This document shows, one piece after another, positions 1-7,492 of a stretch of DNA of 39,374 nucleotides (its first letter is position 1; each line of letters starts with the position of its first letter). The position numbers and the translations under genes were made by a program. Source of the DNA: Bacteroidota bacterium (GTDB lineage Bacteria; Bacteroidota; Bacteroidia; JABDFU01); contig JACPDY010000064.1 in assembly GCA_016183775.1 (NCBI GenBank), positions 1 through 39,374 of the forward strand, written 5' to 3'. The notes beneath the pieces are model-generated. The model had not been told where the DNA came from, did not search any database, and worked only from the letters and a program-made list of their open reading frames with translations.

Positions 1-108
1 CAATATTATGAGCCCATAAGAATAGGAAGATCCTTTAAAAGAAGAAAAATGCGTAGCAAGCCTTTGGGGAAACATCAAACATTAACTAACTATAAAAGAG
101 CAATATAA
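1..108 (+). CDS. C-terminal tail of an unknown protein (5' end outside window)
   Basis: Frame 1 is open from the first base to a TAA at 106-108 and encodes 35 residues rich in Arg and Lys (RSFKRRKMRSK near the middle). This would suit the cytoplasmic tail of a membrane protein or a nucleic-acid-binding protein, but nothing in it is diagnostic. The palindrome cluster that follows about 20 bases later would be a natural 3' boundary. It may also be a chance open frame; I do not recognise the family. Confidence 0.35.
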   Translation, partial: QYYEPIRIGRSFKRRKMRSKPLGKHQTLTNYKRAI

Positions 109-128
109 TATAGAACTTAATGACATTG

Positions 129-208
129 CCCTTTCAGGGTTGTGATATCTGACCTTTATAACCTCCGATTTCATCGGAGGTTATTTATATTCAAGCCTTT
201 CAGGCTTG
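129..208. repeat. Cluster of three small palindromes (REP-like)
   Basis: Three short hairpins lie in a row: CCCT/AGGG at 129-139, AACCTCCGA/TCGGAGGTT at 160-182 with a 5-base loop, and CAAGCCT/AGGCTTG at 192-208 with a 3-base loop. The first and third share the loop TTC and the pattern CCT-TTC-AGG. Such strings of hairpins resemble REP/IS200-type ends in Bacteroidota. They sit between an incoming + strand gene and the stop of kdtA on the - strand, so they may also end transcription from both sides. Confidence 0.6.
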
Positions 209-223
209 CAAAAGCATCATTGA

Positions 224-1465
224 CTAAAGACCCACTTCGCTCACAATAATTTCCGTAGCTCCTTTTTTACTCAGCACATAATTTTTACTGATAGTACTTG
301 CTTTTACCAATTGCTCCTTGTCATTGAACAATTTATTTATTGTCGAATCTAATTCAGAAGAATTGTTTACAGAGAATGCTCCACCTGCTTCGATCAATTC
401 AACCGCCTCATTAAATTTTTTATAATTAGGGCCAAAGATCGTTGGCAACCCAAAAGCGGCTGCTTCAAGAATATTATGTATACCATCACCAAAACCGCCG
501 CCAATATAGGCTATATGCCCGTATTGATATAGAGATGAAAGCATTCCGATGTTATCAATGATTAGAATCCCAGCTTGTTGTATGTTTTGGTCGTTAGCCT
601 GAGAATAACGAATCGGGTTGTGTCGCTCAAACAAATTAGTTATTGATTCAATATGAGATTCCCATATTTCATGAGGAACAACAATAAGTTTCAGGTTTAA
701 AATTTCCAGTTTCAAGTTAGCGATCAATTTTTCATCTTGCTCCCATGTGCTACCTGCAACCATTACCTGACTAGCTTCAACAAAGGTTTTTAAAAGCGGA
801 AATTCTTTTTTACTTTGCGCGATCTCGTAAACCCGATCGAATCGCGTATCACCACTAATGGTTGTATTTACAAAATCAAATTGATTTAAAAGTTGTTTTG
901 ATTTTTCATTTTGCAGAAAAAAATGTGTGAAGGCTTTTAATTGCTTTCGTGCCCAAACACCGTACCACTTAAAAAAATACTGATCCTTCCGGAAAATTCC
1001 CGAGATCAAATATGTTGGAATTTGTTTCCTTTTCAGTTCAGATAAATAATTGAACCAAAACTCATACTTTACAAAAAATACGGCCTTTAACGGAAGTAAT
1101 CCGACAAAGCGCCTTGCATTGACAGGAATATCTATCGGCAAATAAAAAACAAAGTCCGCACCTTTATAATTTTTCTGAACCTCATATCCCGACGGAGAAA
1201 AAAAAGTTAACAAAATCTTGAACCTTGAACCTCCAACCCGGAATCTTTCAATAACCGGTCGCCCCTGCTCAAATTCCCCCAATGATGAGCAATGGAACCA
1301 GATTAGCTCATCATTCTCTTTTAACTCCCTACGTATTTTCTTTCCCAGTTCTTCAAAAATATTTTTTCTTCCATCAACCCACAACTTTGCTTTAGTATTA
1401 AATAAAGAAGCAAAATGAATTGCACTTGAATAAAGGTGAATGAGTATATTATATATAAATCTCAA
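224..1465 (-). CDS. kdtA: 3-deoxy-D-manno-octulosonic acid (Kdo) transferase, GT30
   Basis: The 413-residue protein transfers Kdo from CMP-Kdo to lipid A precursors at the inner face of the cytoplasmic membrane. A short hydrophobic N-terminal anchor (about 1-20) precedes the acceptor-side domain with LWVDGRKN (29-35) and the catalytic-Glu motif SSLGEFEQGRP (Glu64). The nucleotide-binding half has VAGSTWEQDE, VVPHEI and the GGGFGDGIHNILEAAAFGLP donor-binding loop. Length and start match the Bacteroidota family. Two stretches read as heptanucleotide repeats translated in frame: RFRVGGSRFKI near residues 73-85, and NLKLEILNLKL before VVPHEI; both fall where family members vary. The neighbouring secreted protein on the same strand may be co-transcribed. 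Identification is firm. Confidence 0.95.
   Translation of the reverse strand: MRFIYNILIHLYSSAIHFASLFNTKAKLWVDGRKNIFEELGKKIRRELKENDELIWFHCSSLGEFEQGRPVIERFRVGGSRFKILLTFFSPSGYEVQKNYKGADFVFYLPIDIPVNARRFVGLLPLKAVFFVKYEFWFNYLSELKRKQIPTYLISGIFRKDQYFFKWYGVWARKQLKAFTHFFLQNEKSKQLLNQFDFVNTTISGDTRFDRVYEIAQSKKEFPLLKTFVEASQVMVAGSTWEQDEKLIANLKLEILNLKLIVVPHEIWESHIESITNLFERHNPIRYSQANDQNIQQAGILIIDNIGMLSSLYQYGHIAYIGGGFGDGIHNILEAAAFGLPTIFGPNYKKFNEAVELIEAGGAFSVNNSSELDSTINKLFNDKEQLVKASTISKNYVLSKKGATEIIVSEVGL
684..718 (-). repeat. Degenerate heptanucleotide array inside kdtA
   Basis: Five consecutive 7-base units on the + strand, among them TCAGGTT, TCCAGTT and TCAAGTT, each ending in TT at a strict 7-base spacing. 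On the coding strand they are read as NLKLEILNLKL, just before the conserved VVPHEI motif. The run is AT-rich, so chance similarity is possible; the second array in the same gene and others in the window make a shared origin more likely. Confidence 0.5.
1211..1245 (-). repeat. Heptanucleotide array inside kdtA
   Basis: Five 7-base units in a row on the + strand: CAAAATC, then TTGAACC twice, TCCAACC and CGGAATC. The unit TTGAACC is the same as in the arrays beside purB and pgk. It is read in frame as RFRVGGSRFKI between the catalytic-Glu motif and LTFFSPSGYE. From memory of the family, the segment length is close to normal, suggesting replacement or overwriting rather than a pure addition. Confidence 0.7.
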
Positions 1466-1480
1466 TTTCAGTTGTATTTT

Positions 1481-1513
1481 CCGGCTCCCCTTCGGGGAAG
1501 GCAGGGTGGAGTC
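1481..1513. repeat. Solo palindromic repeat, leuS-type family
   Basis: In the 50-base gap between kdtA and the next - strand gene lies CTCCCCTTCGGGGAAGG followed by CAGGGTGGAG. The hairpin CCCC-TTC-GGGG and the trailing GAAGGC-GGG-T-GAG pattern resemble the small palindrome at 38322-38360 inside leuS. It could form a hairpin between the two genes. Confidence 0.6.
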
Positions 1514-1515
1514 TT

Positions 1516-2286
1516 TTAATTCGTATAAAATTCCTTCGGCGCTCTTTTATACAATGGCAATATCCATCCTATGCGAATACCAAACAACAAATCCGTTCTC
1601 AACCGATCATCCTTTTTCATCAGATCATAATCAAAGCTTCTGCGATTTTTGGTAAAGCCTTCCGTAATTTCTATGCCTGCATAAAAGTTAGCGATACGAT
1701 TATTACTCAAATACAGGTACCCCAGCGATTGACTAAACGAAATCCCGTTGGTTAATCTGTCATATCCCTTTTTCATTTCATCATTCAGCTGTGGCGTTAT
1801 TTCATTTGTACCGTCAATAAGCTCTATTCTTATTTTGTGTTGAATAAAACCAATGCCTGCAATAACAACGATTCCCGAATTTCTGTTCGGCGCAAAGACA
1901 GGAAATAATTTACCAAATTTAAAACCCGCACTAAATCCCCGTTCCAAAAGCCTTGTGTCAACCAACTTTCCGTTGACCGCGATCAAAAATCCATCACTTG
2001 TTTTAATGCTATCTAAAATGCCATTTTCATTTACCGCATTTCCGAACATAAAATCACCACCCATTCCGTACAACCAGTTTTTTCTGCTTTTAAGAAGAAA
2101 CTGTAAACCAACTGCAGAATTGAGCCCAAAGCGCTTCGCCAGATCAGCTCCCGGCACCTGCAAAGAAAAGGATGAACATACCATTGGCGCAACCACACTT
2201 GAATCCCTTAGATTTATCTGCGCGGAAAACTCCAGGGTTACAAGAATAAATGCAAGTGAAAAAAGGGTTCTCGTGTTACAGTCCAT
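1516..2286 (-). CDS. Secreted protein, probable outer-membrane beta-barrel, unknown function
   Basis: A 256-residue protein with an N-terminal signal peptide (hydrophobic run about 8-22, cleavage near SAQ-INL). The rest alternates short Gly/aromatic-rich strands such as LYGMGGDFMFG, SAGFKFGKLFP, VVIAGIGFIQHKIRI, NFYAGIEITEGF and LLFGIRIGWILPLY, as expected of a small outer-membrane barrel. No catalytic motif is visible. It lies 50 bases upstream of kdtA on the same strand, separated by a palindromic repeat, so a link with lipopolysaccharide assembly is possible but only suggested by position. Transcribed away from the sugar-nucleotide block. I do not recognise a named family. Confidence 0.75.
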   Translation of the reverse strand: MDCNTRTLFSLAFILVTLEFSAQINLRDSSVVAPMVCSSFSLQVPGADLAKRFGLNSAVGLQFLLKSRKNWLYGMGGDFMFGNAVNENGILDSIKTSDGFLIAVNGKLVDTRLLERGFSAGFKFGKLFPVFAPNRNSGIVVIAGIGFIQHKIRIELIDGTNEITPQLNDEMKKGYDRLTNGISFSQSLGYLYLSNNRIANFYAGIEITEGFTKNRRSFDYDLMKKDDRLRTDLLFGIRIGWILPLYKRAPKEFYTN

Positions 2287-2480
2287 GCGTAGTGGTTAAC
2301 GGCTTTTCCTGCCTTTAATTGTGGGCTAAAAGTAGAATAAAATTAGCTATCTTCGTGGTTCTTTTAAAGCAACTTGCCATCAAAATCGATAAAATAAAAT
2401 AGGACGATGGCTTAGTTGGTCTTATGCCGATTAGCGACAGCGGTTCGGCGAATACTATATATCACTATATGGAAAAAGTG

Positions 2481-3608
2481 ATGCGAAAAATTCAGATGGT
2501 TGACCTCAAGGGTCAGTACGAAAAGATTAAAACGGAGGTAGATTCGGCTATACAAAACGTCATAAATAATGCAACATTTATCAACGGTCCGGAAGTAAAA
2601 ATCTTTGCCGCCGACTTTGAACAATACCTTGATGTAAAACATGTTATCCCTTGTGCAAATGGCACCGATGCGCTTCAAATCGCTATGATGGCACTTGGTT
2701 TAAAACATGGGGATGAGGTAATCACCGCTGATTTTACGTATGTCGCAACTGCTGAAGTTATTGCACTTCTTGGACTCACACCGGTATTGGTTGATGTGAA
2801 TCCCGACACATTTGATATTGATGTACAATCAATTGAAAATGCAATTACGCCTAAGACCAAAGCTATCGTGCCTGTGCATCTTTTCGGACAATGCGCGGAT
2901 ATGGAAAAAGTGATGGCGCTGGCTAAAAAGCATCATTTATATGTGATCGAAGATGTTGCGCAGGCCATTGGAGCTGATTATACATTTTCGGACGGGACCA
3001 AAAAGAAAGCGGGAACTATCGGAACTATTGGATGTACCTCATTTTTTCCCTCCAAAAATCTTGGTTGTTATGGTGATGGCGGCGCTATGTATACCAATGA
3101 TGCCGGACTTGCAAAAAAATGCAGAATGATCGCCAATCATGGACAATCTGTACAATATGTTCACGATTCTATTGGTGTAAATTCGCGCCTCGATAGTATA
3201 CAGGCTGCAGTACTGGGAATCAAACTGAAACATCTTAACGAATATGCTGCTGCACGCAATAATGCTGCTGCGTTTTATGATAAAGCATTTGCAAATAACC
3301 CTAAACTGAAAATTCCGACGCGCTCAAAAAACTCAACGCACGTTTTTCATCAATACACTTTGCAGCTGAATGGAGTTGATCGCACAAAGTTGAAGGAATA
3401 CCTGGCCTCAAAAGATATTCCTGCAATGATCTATTATCCCATTCCATTGCATATGCAAAAGGCCTATCACGACCAACGCTACAAAGAGGGCGATTTTCCT
3501 GTGACAGAAAAACTGTGCAAAACAGTATTGTCATTGCCTATGCATACTGAATTGGATGAGGATACATTGAAGTATATTACGGAAAGCATTTTATCGTTTA
3601 TAAAATAA
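2481..3608 (+). CDS. DegT/DnrJ/EryC1/StrS family PLP-dependent sugar aminotransferase
   Basis: A sugar-nucleotide aminotransferase of about 375 residues. Visible motifs are the cofactor phosphate-binding NGTDALQIA, the Asp that contacts the pyridine ring in IEDVAQAIGA (Asp158 from this start), and the Schiff-base lysine in FFPSKNLGCYGDGG (Lys192). The sequence resembles WbpE/WlbC enzymes that aminate C-3 of UDP-sugars, but the substrate cannot be fixed by eye. An ATG at 2469 and one at 2424 are in frame; I chose the start giving MRKIQMVDLKGQY, the usual family N terminus. It is 10 bases upstream of the UDP-glucose dehydrogenase and followed by a UDP-xylose synthase, forming a probable operon for surface-glycan precursors. 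Confidence 0.9.
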   Translation: MRKIQMVDLKGQYEKIKTEVDSAIQNVINNATFINGPEVKIFAADFEQYLDVKHVIPCANGTDALQIAMMALGLKHGDEVITADFTYVATAEVIALLGLTPVLVDVNPDTFDIDVQSIENAITPKTKAIVPVHLFGQCADMEKVMALAKKHHLYVIEDVAQAIGADYTFSDGTKKKAGTIGTIGCTSFFPSKNLGCYGDGGAMYTNDAGLAKKCRMIANHGQSVQYVHDSIGVNSRLDSIQAAVLGIKLKHLNEYAAARNNAAAFYDKAFANNPKLKIPTRSKNSTHVFHQYTLQLNGVDRTKLKEYLASKDIPAMIYYPIPLHMQKAYHDQRYKEGDFPVTEKLCKTVLSLPMHTELDEDTLKYITESILSFIK

Positions 3609-3618
3609 AAAAATTGTT

Positions 3619-4932
3619 ATGAATATTGCAGTCGTTGGTACAGGGTATGTAGGTTTAGTAACAGGAACCTGTCTCGCTGAAACAGGTAACAATGTAACTT
3701 GTGTCGATATTAATGAGGAAAAGGTGAAAAAAATGCAGGAAGGCGTTGTTCCCATTTACGAGCCGCACCTTGATACCTTGTTTCACCGTAACATAAAAGC
3801 CGGACGTTTAAATTTTACCACAAAACTTAGGGACGCCGTTGAAAAGGCCAAAATAATATTTCTCGCGCTGCCAACTCCTCCCGGTGAAGACGGCTCTGCC
3901 GATCTTAGCTATATATTAGGTGTTGCAAATGACCTTGGAAGGGTAATCACTGATTATAAAGTGATCGTTGATAAAAGTACCGTTCCTGTTGGCACTGCCG
4001 AAAAGGTTTACGACGCAGTTAAAAAAAATGCGAAATGTGAATTCAGTGTTGTTTCCAATCCCGAATTTTTACGTGAAGGATTTGCGGTGGATGATTTTTT
4101 GAAACCGGATCGCGTAGTTGTCGGCACCAGTTCCGACAAAGCAAAAAAAATAATGGAGGAACTATACCGTCCTTATGTACGCTCCGGCAACCCGATCTTA
4201 TTTATGGATGAACGTTCGGCGGAATTAACAAAGTATGCCGCCAATGCCTTCCTCGCTACCAAGATCACATTTATGAATGAGATCGCCAATCTTTGTGAAA
4301 AGACCGGAGCAGATGTTGATATGGTACGCATTGGCATTGGATCTGATGATAGGATCGGTAAACGCTTTTTATTCCCGGGCATTGGTTATGGAGGAAGCTG
4401 CTTTCCTAAGGATGTACAGGCTCTCGCTAAATCAGCATCGGATGTGAAGTATGATTTTAAAATGCTCACAGCTGTAATGAGTACAAATGAAAAGCAAAAG
4501 ACCATTTTAGTTCCCAAAATAAAAGAACACTTCAGCAATAATCTGAAAGGAAAACATTTCGCGCTTTGGGGTTTAGCATTTAAACCCGATACCGATGATA
4601 TACGTGAAGCGCCCGCCCTGTATATCATAAATGAATTGTTGGCTGCAGGAGCAACCGTTACAGCTCATGATCCAGAAGCAATGGAAAATGTAAAAAAACA
4701 GTTGGGGAACAAAATTAATTACGCGAATGATCAGTATGAAGCACTGAAAAATGCAGACGCTTTGTTAATAGCAACAGAGTGGAGTTTGTTCAGAACCCCT
4801 GATTTTGAAAAGGTGTCATCATTATTGAGATCAAAAGTAATTTTTGACGGACGTAATTTATACAGCCTTGCACAAATGAAAGAACTTGGATATAACTATT
4901 ACAGCATTGGACGTAAAACAATAATAAATTAA
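3619..4932 (+). CDS. ugd: UDP-glucose 6-dehydrogenase
   Basis: Oxidises UDP-glucose to UDP-glucuronate with two NAD+ in the cytoplasm. The 437-residue chain starts with a Rossmann motif (GTGYVGLVTG, 7-16), has the central-domain motif NPEFLREG (148-154), the helix with Lys215 (AFLATKITFMNE) and the catalytic cysteine Cys261 in GYGGSCFPKD. The C-terminal domain has WGLAFKPDTDDIREAPA, which binds UDP-sugar. Length is typical. The 10-base gap to the aminotransferase and the following UDP-xylose synthase, which uses its product, support one pathway. A related UDP-HexNAc dehydrogenase (WbpA type) is the alternative, less likely from overall form. Confidence 0.93.
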   Translation: MNIAVVGTGYVGLVTGTCLAETGNNVTCVDINEEKVKKMQEGVVPIYEPHLDTLFHRNIKAGRLNFTTKLRDAVEKAKIIFLALPTPPGEDGSADLSYILGVANDLGRVITDYKVIVDKSTVPVGTAEKVYDAVKKNAKCEFSVVSNPEFLREGFAVDDFLKPDRVVVGTSSDKAKKIMEELYRPYVRSGNPILFMDERSAELTKYAANAFLATKITFMNEIANLCEKTGADVDMVRIGIGSDDRIGKRFLFPGIGYGGSCFPKDVQALAKSASDVKYDFKMLTAVMSTNEKQKTILVPKIKEHFSNNLKGKHFALWGLAFKPDTDDIREAPALYIINELLAAGATVTAHDPEAMENVKKQLGNKINYANDQYEALKNADALLIATEWSLFRTPDFEKVSSLLRSKVIFDGRNLYSLAQMKELGYNYYSIGRKTIIN

Positions 4933-4942
4933 AAATTTATTC

Positions 4943-4980
4943 ATCTGTTGAATTATCCTTCATGCCCCAATTCAATAGAT
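4943..4980. repeat. Inverted repeat between ugd and UDP-xylose synthase gene
   Basis: ATCTGTTGAATT (4943-4954) faces AATTCAATAGAT (4969-4980) across a 14-base loop, 11 of 12 bases paired. It occupies half of the 76-base gap between the two genes. It could form an mRNA hairpin or be an operator; there is no U-run, so a classical terminator is unlikely. Confidence 0.5.
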
Positions 4981-5008
4981 CAACATCTCAGCAAATACAT
5001 AATCCAAA

Positions 5009-5980
5009 ATGAAGGAACGAATATTAATAACCGGAGCAGCCGGATTTCTGGGTTCGCATTTATGTGATAGATTTATAAAAGAAGGTTACCATGTTATCGG
5101 AATGGATAATCTTATCACCGGCGACCTGAAGAATATTGAGCATTTAATGAAGCTGGAAAATTTTGAATTTTATCATCATGATGTTTCTAAATTTGTTTTT
5201 GTACCTGGCGATCTGAAATACATTCTACACTTTGCCTCCCCTGCCAGCCCTATCGATTATTTGAAAATACCGATCCAGACATTAAAAGTAAGTTCACTCG
5301 GAACACATAATTTGCTTGGCTTAGCACGTGTCAAAAAAGCACGTATTCTCGTTGCCTCAACATCTGAAGTTTATGGCGACCCCATGGTTCATCCGCAGGT
5401 TGAAGAATATTGGGGCAATGTAAATCCTGTTGGGCCGCGCGGTGTGTACGACGAAGCTAAACGCTTTATGGAAGCCCTTACAATGGCTTATCACACCTAC
5501 CACGGCCTTGAAACCCGTATTATACGCATCTTCAACACCTACGGACCCCGCATGCGTTTAAATGATGGACGTGTACTTCCCGCATTTATAGGACAAGCAT
5601 TACGGGGTGAAGATTTGACTATGTTCGGTGATGGCTCCCAAACCCGCTCGTTTTGTTATGTTGATGACCTGGTAGAAGGAATCTATCGTCTATTAATGAG
5701 TGATTATGTACAGCCCGTGAATATTGGCAATCCATCCGAGATTACAATTAAAGAATTCGGGGAAGAGATATTAAAATTAACCGGTGCTGATCAAAAATTA
5801 ATTTCTTTACCATTGCCAAAAGACGATCCAAAACAACGCAAACCGGATATCTCTAAAGCAAAAAAAATATTAGGCTGGGAGCCAAAAGTTGATCGCGCGA
5901 AAGGTCTAAAAATAACTTACGACTATTTTAAAAGTCTGCCGAAGGAAGAATTATTTAAAAAAGAACATAGGTTTGTATAA
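5009..5980 (+). CDS. UDP-glucuronate decarboxylase (UDP-xylose synthase), SDR family
   Basis: An extended short-chain dehydrogenase of 323 residues converting UDP-glucuronate to UDP-xylose. The NAD-binding motif [10 protein letters not shown] (9-18) is followed by [19 protein letters not shown] (118-125), [19 protein letters not shown] with Tyr147 and Lys151 of the YxxxK pair, and [14 protein letters not shown]. The SPASP and YWG-VNP-GPR signatures separate UDP-xylose synthases from epimerases. Its substrate is the product of ugd just upstream. Start ATG is clear. The C-terminal tail (KKEHRFV) is short and basic, as usual in bacteria. Confidence 0.93.
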   Translation: MKERILITGAAGFLGSHLCDRFIKEGYHVIGMDNLITGDLKNIEHLMKLENFEFYHHDVSKFVFVPGDLKYILHFASPASPIDYLKIPIQTLKVSSLGTHNLLGLARVKKARILVASTSEVYGDPMVHPQVEEYWGNVNPVGPRGVYDEAKRFMEALTMAYHTYHGLETRIIRIFNTYGPRMRLNDGRVLPAFIGQALRGEDLTMFGDGSQTRSFCYVDDLVEGIYRLLMSDYVQPVNIGNPSEITIKEFGEEILKLTGADQKLISLPLPKDDPKQRKPDISKAKKILGWEPKVDRAKGLKITYDYFKSLPKEELFKKEHRFV

Positions 5981-5984
5981 ATAT

Positions 5985-6047
5985 GTTCCGGGTTCGAGGT
6001 TCCGCGTTCAAAGTTAACCCGGAACCTTGAACTTTGAACCTTGAACT
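5985..6047. repeat. Mirror-image heptanucleotide array before purB
   Basis: Exactly nine 7-base units fill 63 bases. The left ones begin GTTC (GTTCCGG, GTTCGAG, GTTCCGC, GTTCAAA), the central one is GTTAACC, and the right ones end in GAAC plus one base (CGGAACC, TTGAACT, TTGAACC, TTGAACT). The two halves are roughly reverse complements around the palindrome GTTAAC, so the transcript could fold into a long imperfect hairpin. The array starts 5 bases after the stop of the UDP-xylose synthase gene and ends 10 bases before the purB ATG. Confidence 0.85.
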
Positions 6048-6057
6048 TTTTCAAAAT

Positions 6058-7392
6058 ATGGAACTACTCTCAATATCCCCCATCGACGGCCGTTACAGGA
6101 AAATAACAGCACCCCTTGCCGATTACTTTTCAGAATATGCTTTAATGAAATACCGTGTTCAGGTTGAGGTTGAATATTTTATTGCCTTGTGTGAGCTTCC
6201 TTTGCCTCAATTAAAAACAGTCGATAAGAAAATTTTCCCGAAGCTCAGGGATATATATAAAAGCTTTACTGTTGATGATGCAAACGCTATAAAGGAAATA
6301 GAAAAAGTAACTAACCACGATGTAAAAGCGGTTGAATATTTTTTGAAGGAAAAATTTGACGCGCTGAAATTAGTCGATTCGAAAGAGTTTGTTCATTTCG
6401 GGTTAACATCCCAGGATATTAATAATACAGCCGTTCCTTTATTATGGAAAGATGCTGTAAATAATGAGATTTTACCCGTACTTACACTAGCCATTAATAA
6501 ACTTAGCGCACAGACAAAAGAATGGGCCGATGTACCAATGCTTGCCCGCACACATGGACAACCGGCATCACCTACACGCCTTGGAAAAGAATTAATGGTA
6601 TTCGTTGAACGGCTTTTAGGACAGGTAGGACAGCTCGTCGACATTCCATACAGCGCGAAGTTTGGCGGTGCTACCGGAAATTTTAACGCACATAATGCGG
6701 CTTATTCTGCTATTGATTGGGTAAAATTTGCAAACCATTTTGTAAATAAAACCCTCGGGTTAAATCGCTCACAATACACAACCCAAATAGAACATTACGA
6801 TAATCTTGCTGCTCAGTTTGACGCGCTCAAACGCATTAATACCATTCTGATTGACCTCAACAGGGATATGTGGCAATATATCTCGATGAATTATTTCAAA
6901 CAAAAAATTAAAAAAGGAGAGATCGGATCTTCCGCTATGCCGCATAAAGTGAACCCCATTGACTTTGAAAATTCAGAAGGCAATTTGGGCATGGCCAATG
7001 CCATCTTTGAACATTTATCCGCGAAACTTCCGATTTCACGTCTGCAGCGTGATCTGACTGATTCAACCGTTTTAAGAAATATCGGTGTTCCTATTGCGCA
7101 TTCTTTGATTGCATACAGATCATTGTTAAAAGGGCTTGATAAGGTTATTCTGAATAAAGAGGCGCTCGAAAAAGACCTGGAAGATAATTGGGTCGTTGTT
7201 GCAGAAGCCATTCAAACTATTTTACGCAGAGAAGGATATCCAAAACCTTACGAAGCGCTGAAAGAACTTACCCGCACAAATACACATATTACCAAAGAAA
7301 GTATTTCAAAATTTGTCGATTCACTGAAGGTAAATGATAACATTAAGAAGGAATTGAAAAAAATATCGCCTGCTAATTATACGGGCAAATAA
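6058..7392 (+). CDS. purB: Adenylosuccinate lyase
   Basis: Splits SAICAR and adenylosuccinate in purine synthesis, releasing fumarate. The 444-residue protein has the N-terminal MELLSISPIDGRY typical of the E. coli-like class, TSQDINNTA, the HGQPASPT active-site loop with the general-acid histidine pair region, and the fumarase/aspartase superfamily signature SSAMPHKVNPIDFEN (about 291-305). The frame continues upstream to a TTG at 6034, but those codons are made from the heptamer array and the ATG at 6058 gives the family N terminus. No relation to the preceding glycan genes is apparent. Ends with a normal C terminus. Confidence 0.95.
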   Translation: MELLSISPIDGRYRKITAPLADYFSEYALMKYRVQVEVEYFIALCELPLPQLKTVDKKIFPKLRDIYKSFTVDDANAIKEIEKVTNHDVKAVEYFLKEKFDALKLVDSKEFVHFGLTSQDINNTAVPLLWKDAVNNEILPVLTLAINKLSAQTKEWADVPMLARTHGQPASPTRLGKELMVFVERLLGQVGQLVDIPYSAKFGGATGNFNAHNAAYSAIDWVKFANHFVNKTLGLNRSQYTTQIEHYDNLAAQFDALKRINTILIDLNRDMWQYISMNYFKQKIKKGEIGSSAMPHKVNPIDFENSEGNLGMANAIFEHLSAKLPISRLQRDLTDSTVLRNIGVPIAHSLIAYRSLLKGLDKVILNKEALEKDLEDNWVVVAEAIQTILRREGYPKPYEALKELTRTNTHITKESISKFVDSLKVNDNIKKELKKISPANYTGK

Positions 7393-7492
7393 ATTTGTTT
7401 TGAGATTGTTTGGAGCAAGTTGCTAAGCTCATCGTTTGCAAACCATTGCAAATTCAATGTAAACCCTTTATATTAGCAAAAAATCGCAGCCT

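Noticed and set aside
2403-2462. A tRNA-like stretch (GGCTTAGTTGGT followed by GGTTCG) before the aminotransferase gene
   Set aside because: The distance between the D-like and T-like parts is far too short, there is no acceptor stem pairing and no anticodon arm, so it is chance similarity.
6034-6057. TTG start for purB at 6034
   Set aside because: The eight extra codons are made of the heptamer array and the ATG at 6058 gives the conserved MELLSISPIDGRY start.
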